DNA of 64,000 nt from SLAN01 sp964565375. Its GTDB lineage: Bacteria; Spirochaetota; Spirochaetia; DSM-27196; SKKC01. The position numbers were made by a program, and so were the translations under genes. The stretch lies in the NCBI GenBank assembly GCA_964565375.1, contig CAZMEV010000003.1, forward strand, positions 9,523 through 73,522. Direction: 5' to 3'. Below are positions 34,067 through 42,911 of this stretch, piece after piece. Position 1 is the first letter of the stretch; every line of letters starts with the position of its first letter. The notes below the pieces were generated by a model. The model saw only the letters and a list, made by a program, of their open reading frames with translations. It was not told the origin of the DNA and ran no database searches.

Positions 34067-34942
34067 CTGCGATACGGCGTACATGTCGCCGACCGGGCTT
34101 TCATCTACATGCACAATGCGGAACCCGGATGATTCCAGCAGATTCCTGCAGCCCGCCGCATTACGCCGGCCGTGAAACTCGACGACTACCCGCCTCGTAC
34201 GGCGAAGTATCTGTCTGCTTCCGGCGAGCACCTGTAACTCATCGCCTTCAGCATCGACCTTGAGCACATCTATATCCTCCACACCATGAGCGCCGCAGAG
34301 CATATCAATAGATATCACCGGGCATCGAAGCGTCGCCGTTGCCAGCGATTTCGCCCATCGCGGGCCCTTCGAAGTGAGGGAGCGCGAGGCAATCGTGGAA
34401 ACCTGCGGGGAATATTCGAGCAGATCGCTGCCGGCCTGCCGGACGCACGGCAGGTCGCCGGCAAGTCCACGTACTGCTGCGAAAGACGACTCGCCGCCGG
34501 GAGAAGAGACGGACCGGTTGCGCAGAAGGGTCTCTATCAGTACGGAAAACGTGCGGGGCACCGGCTCAACCAATATCATTCTGAGAGAAGCGTTTTCGGC
34601 GAACCGGCATGCTGCGTAGATGCCCTCATTGGCTCCGACGTCCACAACAACACCTGCGTCCTCCGCGGTAAATCCGGCTGCTCGCGCATGAACCCGGTCA
34701 CGAAGATGTTCGGTAAGCGAATCAAGGCTCGCGGGTGCGCTGCGCCTGGGCAACCGGACGCGAAGCCCCTGTACCCGAAGCGGCGGGAGCCACTCGTCGG
34801 GCGGCAGGCTTCCGGTTGTGAGCACCAGACTCCGGTCGGCCCGTATCTGATCAAGCAGACTCCGGTCGCTACCGCTGTGCGCATGCGCCTTAAGCCAGTC
34901 GAAGCGTGCCTCGAAAGAGTCCTGCTCCGGCAGATCGTCCAT
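34019..34942 (-). CDS. FkbM-family methyltransferase
   Basis: The 307-residue protein has the SAM motif VVVDVGANEGIYA, ILVEPVPRTFSVL, and the FkbM signature IDVLKVDAEGDELQVLAGSRQILRR. FkbM enzymes are usually O-methyltransferases of polyketides, glycans or lipids. The acceptor is unknown. No glycosyltransferase cluster lies around it. The C-terminal 16 codons are antisense to the permease 3' end. Confidence 0.88.
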   Translation of the reverse strand: MDDLPEQDSFEARFDWLKAHAHSGSDRSLLDQIRADRSLVLTTGSLPPDEWLPPLRVQGLRVRLPRRSAPASLDSLTEHLRDRVHARAAGFTAEDAGVVVDVGANEGIYAACRFAENASLRMILVEPVPRTFSVLIETLLRNRSVSSPGGESSFAAVRGLAGDLPCVRQAGSDLLEYSPQVSTIASRSLTSKGPRWAKSLATATLRCPVISIDMLCGAHGVEDIDVLKVDAEGDELQVLAGSRQILRRTRRVVVEFHGRRNAAGCRNLLESSGFRIVHVDESPVGDMYAVSQLQDGDKDIADRRADK

Positions 34943-35013
34943 TGTCTCCCCTCTTTGCTCCTGCTACTATGCCGCATCCAAGCGATTGTTCTACACCCTT
35001 CAAGGATATGCCC

Positions 35014-35496
35014 GTGGACATTATTTCGATTTCTATTGCTGTACTCGCCATTATCATTGTTGTCGTCGGGGTCGTACAGAACCGTCGCTCTGCCGCCGGT
35101 GGTGTTGACCGTTCGAGCCCCACTCCGCTCGCCCCCTGTCCGGGTTCTTCAAATTGTGTTTCCACATATCGCAACAGCGGATATGTGAGCCTCAAACCTA
35201 TGCGATACGAAGGAATTAACCGGGACGAGGCACGCGGGGTACTTCTGTCGTTGCTTGAATCCCGGCCGCGGTGTGAAGTCGTAACGGCTGAAGACGATTA
35301 CGTACATGCGGTTGTATGGTCGCGGATATTCAGATTCCGGGACGACCTGGAGTTCCATTTTCGCGAGACAGAGCCTGTTGTCGACTTCCGCGCTGCAAGT
35401 CGGGTGGGCCACGACGACTTTGGAATACACCGGAAGCGTATGCATTATATGACCCTTGCGTTCGAAGAGGCCGCGCGGGAAAAAGCCTCGGCGTAA
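35014..35496 (+). CDS. DUF1499-family membrane-anchored protein
   Basis: About 160 residues from GTG 35014 (AAGGA seven bases ahead), or two residues more from ATG 35008. A membrane anchor (about 4-20) is followed by the DUF1499 core: PCPGSSNCVST, FRFRDDLEFHF, and VDFRAASRVGHDDFGIHRKRM. The family function is not known, and members are common in membrane or thylakoid-like settings. The divergent FkbM start lies 72 bases upstream. Confidence 0.85.
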   Translation: MDIISISIAVLAIIIVVVGVVQNRRSAAGGVDRSSPTPLAPCPGSSNCVSTYRNSGYVSLKPMRYEGINRDEARGVLLSLLESRPRCEVVTAEDDYVHAVVWSRIFRFRDDLEFHFRETEPVVDFRAASRVGHDDFGIHRKRMHYMTLAFEEAAREKASA

Positions 35497-35558
35497 CAGC
35501 GACCCGGAATCCGCCCGGAAGCCATTGCCCGGCCGGCGCCGGGCTTCCGCTTTGCCGT

Positions 35559-35750
35559 CACTAACGGCCCGCCCGGCAATCACCGCCCGCCCGGCNNNNN
35601 NNNNNNNNNNNNNNNNNNNNNNNNNNNNNNNNNNNNNNNNNNNNNNNNNNNNNNNNNNNNNNNNNNNNNNNNNNNNNNNNNNNNNNNNNNNNNNNCACTA
35701 ACGGCCCGCCCGGCAATCACCGCCCGCCCGGCAATCACCGCCCGCCCGGC
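35559..35750. repeat. 18-bp tandem array with a 100-N gap
   Basis: Units AATCACCGCCCGCCCGGC and ACTAACGGCCCGCCCGGC stand head to tail on both sides of the gap: two at 35560-35595 and three at 35697-35750. The last 12 bases are the same in both unit types. The array fills the intergenic space between the DUF1499 and M1 aminopeptidase genes. A hairpin GCCCGGC/GCCGGGC lies just upstream at about 35527-35544. Confidence 0.9.
35596..35695. other. Assembly gap of 100 N in the 18-bp array
   Basis: Exactly 100 N between identical repeat units. The true array length is unknown. Confidence 0.95.
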
Positions 35751-35788
35751 TTTGACAGCGAACAGGCCATCGCGTAGGCTCGCGAGTC

Positions 35789-38587
35789 ATGCACGGTTTC
35801 GTCCCCGACAAGTATCAGATAACCCTTGAGCCGGACCTGGAATCCTGCCTGTTCGCCGGTCGTGTCATCATAGATGGGCATCTGGCCGAACCGGGCAACC
35901 GCATTCATCTTCACGCCCGCGAAATTACGGTGCACAGCGCCCGCATTGAACACCGAAACGAGCATCTTGCCGTTTCAGCCACGATCGACGAAGCCGAGAT
36001 GCTGCTGACGCTTGAGGCGCCCCGACAAGTCGAAGGCGGTATCCGGATCATCATCGATTACCGGGGAGTTATTAACGATGCAATGGCAGGACTGTATCAG
36101 TCCCCCTTTCGGGAGAACGGAACGACCCGCATGATGGCGGTCACTCAGTTTGAGGAGATCGATGCGCGCCGGGCTTTTCCCTGCGTCGATGAACCTGCCG
36201 CCAAGGCTCGATTCGATGTGGCCTACATACTTCCGAAGAACGTGGCCGGCATTGCCAATACTCCGCTTAAATCGGAAACCGATCTTTCCGTACATCCTGA
36301 GGAAACATTGACCGGGGAAGCCGGGAAACGCCGCCTGGACTTCGAAACCACCCCGCCCATGTCCACATACCTCCTCTTTTTTGCAATGGGCCCGTTCGAG
36401 TTCGAAACCGACACGCAGTTCCGGATTCCGGTTCGTGCGGCGACTCGCCCCGGCCTCTCCCGCTATGGGAAAAACGCAATCGAGTGGACCAGGGAAGCCC
36501 TTCGCTACGGGGAGGAGTACACGGGCATTCAGTTTCCGATCGGAAAGATGGATCTGATCGCATGTCCGAACTTCGCCTTCGGGGCCATGGAAAACTACGG
36601 GGCCATATCGTTCCGTGAGAACCGCATGCTCGTCTATGGGAACGACACCCCGTCTGCCGAGGTAGAACGGATCTGCCAGATCACGAATCACGAAGTGGCA
36701 CACATGTGGTTCGGAAACCTGGTTACTCCGAAAGACTGGAGCTACATATGGCTCAACGAAGCATTCGCGACCTATTTCGGCTACGTCATTACCGACACAT
36801 TTCACCCTGAGTTCAATGGCCTCGATCAGTTTATTGCTTCGCAGATGGACATCGCCTTCTCACGCGACGGGCTGGCCGGCACAATTCCAATAGAGTTTCC
36901 TGACGGTCAGGAGCTCGAATTCAGCCCCGCTACGACACCGATTATCTACCGCAAGGCCGGGTCAATTCTTCGTATGTTCAGGCTCTACCTCGGCGACTGC
37001 GGACTTGCCGACCGGGAGGACGGGGACGCGCGCGATTCCGGGGGAGCCCCTGTTTTTCGTGAAGGGGTTCGGCGGTACCTCGGGGCATTCTCGGAATCCT
37101 CTGCGAATACGGATGATTTTCTCACGAGTTTCAGCGAGGGTGTTCGGGCTGTTCCGGAAGCCCCCGATTTCGACCATGAGATACTCGCCGCCTGGATACG
37201 GACTCCTGGATACCCGATGATCAGGGCGCACACCGAAGGTTCGACGCTGTATCTCCGGCGCGAGCGGTTCACCTATCACGAGACAGGGGCCGAGAGAAAT
37301 ACATCAACCTATACAGCACAATGCCCTCCCGTTCCGTTGACGCTTCGCCTGTTCCATAACGACGGCACGGACACTCAAATGCGCCACCTTCTCGACAGTG
37401 ACTCAGCCGGCGTTGCCCTGCCGGAGTCTGTAGAGGCTGTGAAGCTGAACGCCGATCAGGCGGGCTTCTACCGTACCGAATATGGAAGCGGGGATGCGGA
37501 ACTGCTCTGCTCGATTGCCTCCGAACGTATGTCGGCGCGCGACCGGTTCAACCTCCTGTATGATATGCACGCGCTTGTCGTGAAGGGAAGCATCGACCTC
37601 GAAACCTATCTTTCCCGGCTGAACCGCTTTTTCACCGAGGAGATTGATTTTCTCCCTTCCTTTCAGCTCTCGAGATCGCTTCGCACGCTGCACCTCCACG
37701 CGGTAACTGTCGCACCGGATACCGCGGCGCGTATTGCCGAAATCGGGCTTGCCCTGCTGCGGCCGGCGATGAACGCGATGGGGATCATGCCTTCGGACGG
37801 CGAGCCACACACCAACGCCCTTCTTCGGGAATCGCTTCTCTGGAGTGCGTACCGGTTCGGTGACCGTGAGGTAAGCGAAACACTCGAACAGAAGGCTGAA
37901 GCGCTTATCCACGCTCGCGGCCCGGGAAAAGACGAGGACGCCGATAGCGACCCTGGAAGAAAGCGGGAAACCGGCGACGCCGGCGACCCGGAAGAAAACG
38001 CGGACACCGGTCGCGCCCCGGAAAGAACCCGGGACGCCCCGGGCGCCGGCGACACTCCGGACGCCCTGCCGGTGAACCTCAGGCCCCTTCTCTACCGCGT
38101 CGCCGCCTCGGGCCTTCCGCATACCGTGGAGGCCCTCATCGACCGGCAGGCTGCTTCAGGCGTCCCCGAAGGCGAATGTCAGGAGATAGTAACCGCCCTC
38201 GGGCATGCAGGCAGCAGAGAGGCACTTTCGACCGTGCTCGAGTCTCTACTCGCTCGCGTTCCTGCCCGCAACTGCTTTCTCGCAATTCAGGCGGCGGGAT
38301 CAAACCCGCATGCCCGACACCTGCTGTGGCCATGGATGCAGGCTCACATTCAGGAACTCGAGGGGCTGCACCGCATGCATTTTCTCAGCGCGCTTGTAAC
38401 CGGAATTGCCAAAGATGGCGCCGGCAGGGAAGACGAGATTTCGCGATTTGTCGCCTCTTACAGGACTCAGTCGAGCTCGTTTTCAGAAGAAACAGTCGAA
38501 ATGGCTCTGGAATACCGGGAGATTAATGAAGCGCTCGAGCGCCGGCTCGCGGCGAATGACGAGCGCCGGCTCGACGGGCGCGGATAG
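35789..38587 (+). CDS. M1-family aminopeptidase
   Basis: The 932-residue protein has an N-terminal beta domain, then the exopeptidase motif FGAMENYG, the zinc site HEVAHMWFGNLVTPKDW with the downstream Glu in WLNEAFATYFG, and a catalytic Tyr region. It trims N-terminal residues from peptides. No signal peptide is seen, so it is cytoplasmic. The C-terminal ERAP1-like helical domain is interrupted at about 710-760 by a low-complexity Asp/Gly/Arg/Pro-rich insert made of three degenerate repeats. The start ATG has no Shine-Dalgarno. Confidence 0.93.
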   Translation: MHGFVPDKYQITLEPDLESCLFAGRVIIDGHLAEPGNRIHLHAREITVHSARIEHRNEHLAVSATIDEAEMLLTLEAPRQVEGGIRIIIDYRGVINDAMAGLYQSPFRENGTTRMMAVTQFEEIDARRAFPCVDEPAAKARFDVAYILPKNVAGIANTPLKSETDLSVHPEETLTGEAGKRRLDFETTPPMSTYLLFFAMGPFEFETDTQFRIPVRAATRPGLSRYGKNAIEWTREALRYGEEYTGIQFPIGKMDLIACPNFAFGAMENYGAISFRENRMLVYGNDTPSAEVERICQITNHEVAHMWFGNLVTPKDWSYIWLNEAFATYFGYVITDTFHPEFNGLDQFIASQMDIAFSRDGLAGTIPIEFPDGQELEFSPATTPIIYRKAGSILRMFRLYLGDCGLADREDGDARDSGGAPVFREGVRRYLGAFSESSANTDDFLTSFSEGVRAVPEAPDFDHEILAAWIRTPGYPMIRAHTEGSTLYLRRERFTYHETGAERNTSTYTAQCPPVPLTLRLFHNDGTDTQMRHLLDSDSAGVALPESVEAVKLNADQAGFYRTEYGSGDAELLCSIASERMSARDRFNLLYDMHALVVKGSIDLETYLSRLNRFFTEEIDFLPSFQLSRSLRTLHLHAVTVAPDTAARIAEIGLALLRPAMNAMGIMPSDGEPHTNALLRESLLWSAYRFGDREVSETLEQKAEALIHARGPGKDEDADSDPGRKRETGDAGDPEENADTGRAPERTRDAPGAGDTPDALPVNLRPLLYRVAASGLPHTVEALIDRQAASGVPEGECQEIVTALGHAGSREALSTVLESLLARVPARNCFLAIQAAGSNPHARHLLWPWMQAHIQELEGLHRMHFLSALVTGIAKDGAGREDEISRFVASYRTQSSSFSEETVEMALEYREINEALERRLAANDERRLDGRG
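37949..38065 (+). repeat. In-frame degenerate tandem repeat in the M1 aminopeptidase gene
   Basis: Three blocks of 36, 30 and 36 bases code for DPGRKRETGDAG, DPEENADTGRA-type and PERTRDAPGAG-type peptides. All lengths are multiples of three. The segment is more GC-rich and hydrophilic than the flanking gene and interrupts the C-terminal helical domain. Confidence 0.65.
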
Positions 38588-38591
38588 CACC

Positions 38592-39290
38592 ATGAAGCTT
38601 GCGGCAGCGGCCATGCCATTCGCAAAGCAATGCCCATTGTGCGGGACTGCAGCGCGGGCATTCGTGCGAGATCCGAAAGATGAGGATTCAAAACATAGAC
38701 TCCGCAACCTGAAGCTTCCGGGTGAAGAACTCGGGCGAAACGAATACTGCCCGAACTGCGGATGCAATTCACGGGAACGGCTTCTGTACCTGTATCTGCT
38801 GCATTACACCGACGTGTTTACGCCGACAGCCCCGAGACTTCGTGTGCTTGCCCGAGGCGAAGTCCAGCGGCTGGCCGAGCGGGTCGGGAAGGTCTCACGT
38901 GTTGAACTTGCACAGGATCAAATGGACGGACTCTTCGATATTGTCCTCGAAGACCGCGTGCTCGAACGCGCCGACGACGACCGGCATACACTGAACCTCC
39001 TGCGGGATCAACTGATACCCGGCGGCCGGCTCATAGTCAGCGAACCTGTCTCCCCGGTGCTGCCGGCAACGCTCGAAGACGAAAGCATCATTACAGAACG
39101 GCAGCGAAAGCGTGCATTCGGCAGCAGAAAGCGAAAACGGGTGTTCGGGGCGGACCTTGAAATGCGCATACGCGAGGCCTCGCTCAATCCGCAGACATTT
39201 GACTGGCGCAACGATCGAAACAGATTCGGCGGATTCCAGAATAGATTCGCGCTCGCCCGAGGGCAGACCCTTATGATCTGCCGTCGTTAA
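38592..39290 (+). CDS. Zn-ribbon protein with degenerate methyltransferase fold
   Basis: The 232-residue product starts with two CPxCG knuckles (CPLCG at about 14-18 and CPNCGCNSRERLLYLYL), a ribbon that leads many methyltransferases. The following part keeps late methyltransferase elements (FDIVLEDRVLERADD, LRDQLIPGGRLIVSEP) but the glycine-rich SAM loop is missing: the site reads LRVLARGEVQRLAERVG. It is probably a binding-only or repurposed protein. It starts 4 bases after the aminopeptidase stop and is probably co-transcribed. Its stop lies inside a tandem repeat shared with pcm. Confidence 0.7.
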   Translation: MKLAAAAMPFAKQCPLCGTAARAFVRDPKDEDSKHRLRNLKLPGEELGRNEYCPNCGCNSRERLLYLYLLHYTDVFTPTAPRLRVLARGEVQRLAERVGKVSRVELAQDQMDGLFDIVLEDRVLERADDDRHTLNLLRDQLIPGGRLIVSEPVSPVLPATLEDESIITERQRKRAFGSRKRKRVFGADLEMRIREASLNPQTFDWRNDRNRFGGFQNRFALARGQTLMICRR

Positions 39291-39351
39291 ACAGCGGATA
39301 ATCTGTCATTGTTAAAGCAGCGGACTACTTGTCGTCGTGAGACAACGGAAC
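39276..39351. repeat. Three tandem degenerate copies of a 25-bp unit covering two convergent stop codons
   Basis: Copies at 39276-39300, 39301-39326 and 39327-39351 share TGNCRTYGT, TAAA/GAGA and CAGCGGA/CAACGGA blocks. The first copy holds the TAA stop of the Zn-ribbon gene. The pcm stop straddles the junction of copies two and three, so the last copy codes for the final residues of pcm (SHDDK) on the other strand. Confidence 0.75.
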
Positions 39352-39960
39352 AAAACGGGCGCCGGTCAGCTTTCTTACCTTCCGGAGCATGCCGCCGTGC
39401 TTTTCGTATATCATCACGATTTCGCTGCCGCCGGGACCGAGCGGAATAACCATTCGCCCTTCCTCCGCGAGGGATTGTGACAGCGGTTCAGGAACCGAGT
39501 CGGCAGCCGCCGAAACAACAATACCTGCAAATGGTCCCGGCTCCGGAAGGCTGTTCCATGCGTTCGCCTGGTATACGGCCACATTTTCGATACCTGCACG
39601 CTTCAGCCTGGAGACCGCCTGCGATACAAGCGAAGAATGCAGCTCGATCGAAACCACACGAGCGGCAAGATGCGAAAGCAACGCTGTCTGATATCCGAGT
39701 CCGGCGCCTACTTCAAGAACCGTATCACGACCGCTTATCTGCAAGGCGTCAACCATTGCAGCTACCAGCGACGGCTGGCTCGTCGTCTGTCCTGCACCGA
39801 TCTGGATCGGTCTGTCGTCATAAATCTCCGCCGGGGGAAGACCGTCCGGCACGAACCATGCCCGGTCTACCGCCCGCATTGCGTTGATCACCCGGTCGGA
39901 AAGCAGTCCATGACGTTGCGCTGTTCGAACCAGTTGCTCATTGTCGTGCATCACACCCAT
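39325..39960 (-). CDS. pcm: Protein-L-isoaspartate O-methyltransferase
   Basis: The 211-residue protein matches PCMT: RAWFVPDG, the conserved IQIGAGQTTSQPSLVAAMVDAL, motif I VLEVGAGLGYQTALLS, and LKRAGIENVAVYQANA. It methylates L-isoaspartyl residues in damaged proteins for repair, in the cytoplasm. TATAAT stands directly ahead of the start, so the first codons or the leader are uncertain (ATG 39960 or 39951). The last five residues lie in the tandem repeat. Confidence 0.94.
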   Translation of the reverse strand: MGVMHDNEQLVRTAQRHGLLSDRVINAMRAVDRAWFVPDGLPPAEIYDDRPIQIGAGQTTSQPSLVAAMVDALQISGRDTVLEVGAGLGYQTALLSHLAARVVSIELHSSLVSQAVSRLKRAGIENVAVYQANAWNSLPEPGPFAGIVVSAAADSVPEPLSQSLAEEGRMVIPLGPGGSEIVMIYEKHGGMLRKVRKLTGARFVPLSHDDK

Positions 39961-40018
39961 TATACCCCAAAGCGTGCGGACACGACGACAGTTTTGTGCT
40001 ACCGTTCAGGCTCATTGT

Positions 40019-41221
40019 ATGGTCAGACACGTTTGTTTTCTTCTCCTCGGTGTTTTTCTCTGGCCGCTTTTGCCCGTGGCCGCCGATCCGGCTCAGATGC
40101 CGGCAGGATTATTTTCACGTCAGGTTGATGTTTTCCCCGGACTTTTCTCGGATGACGGATTTCCGGTTCCTGACCGCATTGAGCCCCCTGTGCTTCGAAA
40201 TCGCAGAAACCGGGAATCGAACCCGCAACTCGTCATTGTGAATGCTCCGGCATTTGCCGTCCCGCTGAGTCATGGTTCAGGCGGGGCCGTATCGCTTCAG
40301 CCGGGTGACGTACTGCCGATCGTGGAAGAGCGATACGCACTTCATGAGAACAGAAGTACGCACTTCTACGTAACAGTGCATCCGGAAATCGGCCTTGCCA
40401 CCGTGTCCACCCGCTTCGCCGCGGAGCAACTGGAGGAGTTTCCGGCCGACTGGTTCGAGCTTCCCGGGCTCCGTGAGGATGTTGACCGAATTGTGTTCGC
40501 CACTCGCCCGCGGAAAGGAGCAACGATCAGCGCCCCTCCGCTCGACGAAGAACTGCTTGCAATTCCCGCAGGCGATACTCTGCACACAGACCGGATGCTG
40601 CGTATTGACCTTGCCACGGAGTTCTCCGGCGGCGCAGGTGTGGCGACGTTTTCACCGTTGTCACTGCGGGTAGAAGACATAACCGGCGACAGTTTCGCCG
40701 AGCTCGCAATTGACAGCCGCTCACACACTGTGGCGGGACCACAACGATACAGCAACGAAACAATCGAAACATTCTGGCTGACAGCAAGTGGCGGTACCTC
40801 GCGAACACTCCTGCATCTCGTGCACGAAACACAATTCAATGCATCGGAAATTCAATACACACACTCCATTGTCCGCAACAGAAACGACCGCGTGGAGGAA
40901 ATCCGAAGCTATGCCCGCCGAAGATTTGCCGGCGGAGGCGTCGGTCTGGACAAATCGGTTCAGCGATATAGACTGCACAAATTCGAGTGGATCCCGGGCC
41001 GAACCCGACTGACCGGTATTTCACCTAAGAGAAATCCGGCGGGTCTTCGACGTGAACCGGACCCTTCAGTCCGCATAACCGACTGGCTGCCCGACTCAAT
41101 CGTATCCCCGGTTGACGTTCACATTGATGAGACGCGGACCGTCTGGCTGAAGGTTCATAATGAAAACGGCCCATCCGGATGGATCGAGGAGAGCCAGGTC
41201 AAATGGCATCGCCACCGCTGA
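40019..41221 (+). CDS. Exported protein of unknown function
   Basis: The 400-residue product has a signal peptide (VRHVCFLLLGVFLWPLLPVAAD) and then no recognised enzyme motif. The C-terminal stretch VDVHIDETRTVWLKVHNENGPSGWIEESQVKW resembles an SH3-like fold. The central part has beta-strand-rich text such as LRVEDITGDSFAELAIDSR, a style seen in FG-GAP-like or repeat-containing periplasmic proteins. It is probably periplasmic or on the outer membrane. Its 3' end overlaps the convergent chemoreceptor gene by 23 bases. Confidence 0.7.
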   Translation: MVRHVCFLLLGVFLWPLLPVAADPAQMPAGLFSRQVDVFPGLFSDDGFPVPDRIEPPVLRNRRNRESNPQLVIVNAPAFAVPLSHGSGGAVSLQPGDVLPIVEERYALHENRSTHFYVTVHPEIGLATVSTRFAAEQLEEFPADWFELPGLREDVDRIVFATRPRKGATISAPPLDEELLAIPAGDTLHTDRMLRIDLATEFSGGAGVATFSPLSLRVEDITGDSFAELAIDSRSHTVAGPQRYSNETIETFWLTASGGTSRTLLHLVHETQFNASEIQYTHSIVRNRNDRVEEIRSYARRRFAGGGVGLDKSVQRYRLHKFEWIPGRTRLTGISPKRNPAGLRREPDPSVRITDWLPDSIVSPVDVHIDETRTVWLKVHNENGPSGWIEESQVKWHRHR

Positions 41222-42857
41222 TCGCAGTAGACACGTCCCTGCCGAATTGATCGAGGGAGTTGACTCCTTCCTTCAACGCATTGAGGTTTTCCCTGTTGTC
41301 ACCGCCTATGCGGGAGAGCGTTTTCGAACCCTCTTCGATTTCCCCGATATACTCACCGATCGCCGAACTGATCTCGCGCACCTCTGCGGCTTCGGAGCGA
41401 ACACTCGAGAAAAGCTGTTCACTTTCCTGCAGGACCTGTTCCATCTCGGAGACCGCCTCCTGCACCCTTTTCTGAACTCCGGAGATATTCTCTACCGCTT
41501 CGGTGATCTGCTGAGTACCGGCGGACATCTCGAGCATTCCGTTGACCACTTCCCCGAGAGCCCCCTGAAACTCCTGTATCTCACGCTGAATTTCCTTGAA
41601 TTGCTCACGCGTTTCCACTCCCACATTAAGGGAATTCTGAATATTTGCGGTATTGCGGTCGAGGATGTCCCGAATGGTCTTGGAGTTCCCGTGTGTTTCC
41701 TCAGCAAGTTTTCTCACTTCCTCGGCAACAACCGCGAATCCCTTCCCGGAACTGCCGGCGTGCGCCGCCTCTATAGCGGCATTCATTGCAAGCAGATTGG
41801 TGCGATTGGAAACATCCTCAATGACACTGGTGACCTCAAGCAGTTCCTCGCTCGAACTGCGAAGCGCGTTAAACGCTTCAAGCGTATCCTGAAACTTCGT
41901 GTCGGTTGCTTCCACCCGTCCGTTCAGTGTTTCGAGGGCATTGCGGCGGGCTTCTGCTGCGTCAGAAAGAGATCTGATCGACGCGGACATCTCGACCACC
42001 GAGGAGGAGGATTCCTCGACAGCCGAGCTTTGCTCCTGCATCACATCATTCACTCGTTCCCGTGCCTCTGATATACGCTGCTGATTATCGACAGCGTGCT
42101 CGATACGGCTGTTCAATGAGGAGATTCGGTCAGAAATCGTGGAAAGCTGCGATGCAATCTTCTCCGTACGTTGCACCGTCTCATCCGAGACACGTGTAAG
42201 CTCCTCTCCCTGCTGAAGACTCGTTTCAGCCCGTCCGAGCAAAGATTTCATGTGTTCAACCCGCTTGGCGGCCGAGGTCTTCCCTTCGGTGAGAATACGC
42301 ATAATCCGCTGCTCAACCCGAAAGCCGATTTCAAGCGAAGCGACGGCGACAACAAAGAACAGCGTAGCGAACACGGCGGTAACCGCCATTTCCTCCGTAC
42401 CGAGTTCCGGAACAAGCACGGATGAGCCGTAGACAATCGCCCCGAGATAAATGACCGCTGCAGCGACAAGAAGCTGAACCCGCCGATACCCTATAACCAT
42501 GATAAGCGGAAGTATGCTTACCGCAAGGAACCCGTAAAGATACATATCACGATAGGACTGCACCTCCTGCACGAGCATGACCGAAAGCGGGGTCAGAGCC
42601 AGAACAACAGCATAGACGCTACTCGCAGCCCGATAACGACCGTACAGCACACCCACCACTACTGCCACCGACAGTATTGCTGCAGCTGCGCTCGAGAAAA
42701 GATTCTCGAACTCCCCGGTCCGTATATGGATCGCACTGAAAACCAGTGTTACCAGAAGCACCATCGAAGCCAGGACAAACAGATTGCGGGCTTTTATGGT
42801 TATATTCTCCGGCTGGTCGCGATACGCCACGTTGATACGTGTTCCCCACTCAGACAT
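41199..42857 (-). CDS. Methyl-accepting chemotaxis protein with a multi-pass membrane sensor
   Basis: The 552-residue protein has six hydrophobic segments (about 25-185) with only short loops, so no large periplasmic ligand domain exists. A coiled-coil cytoplasmic domain follows, with the signalling tip SNRTNLLAMNAAIEAAHAGSSGKGFAVVAEEVRKLAEE. It couples to CheA/CheW and flagellar control. The sensor probably detects membrane state or small ligands. No HAMP domain is evident. ATG 42857 is chosen because AGGAG lies nine bases upstream, against three for ATG 42863. Confidence 0.93.
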   Translation of the reverse strand: MSEWGTRINVAYRDQPENITIKARNLFVLASMVLLVTLVFSAIHIRTGEFENLFSSAAAAILSVAVVVGVLYGRYRAASSVYAVVLALTPLSVMLVQEVQSYRDMYLYGFLAVSILPLIMVIGYRRVQLLVAAAVIYLGAIVYGSSVLVPELGTEEMAVTAVFATLFFVVAVASLEIGFRVEQRIMRILTEGKTSAAKRVEHMKSLLGRAETSLQQGEELTRVSDETVQRTEKIASQLSTISDRISSLNSRIEHAVDNQQRISEARERVNDVMQEQSSAVEESSSSVVEMSASIRSLSDAAEARRNALETLNGRVEATDTKFQDTLEAFNALRSSSEELLEVTSVIEDVSNRTNLLAMNAAIEAAHAGSSGKGFAVVAEEVRKLAEETHGNSKTIRDILDRNTANIQNSLNVGVETREQFKEIQREIQEFQGALGEVVNGMLEMSAGTQQITEAVENISGVQKRVQEAVSEMEQVLQESEQLFSSVRSEAAEVREISSAIGEYIGEIEEGSKTLSRIGGDNRENLNALKEGVNSLDQFGRDVSTAISGGDAI

Positions 42858-42911
42858 CTTCATCCTCTCCTGTCTCTGCTGGTGATGGTCGACGGTTTGT
42901 CGAAATGCAAC

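Noticed and set aside
35559..35750. CRISPR-like array or coding repeat
   Set aside because: 18-base units without spacers; apparent open frames run through N and have no start or domain.
37403..38122. 239-residue minus-strand open frame
   Set aside because: Antisense to the M1 aminopeptidase gene, and its sequence is simple and repeat-derived.
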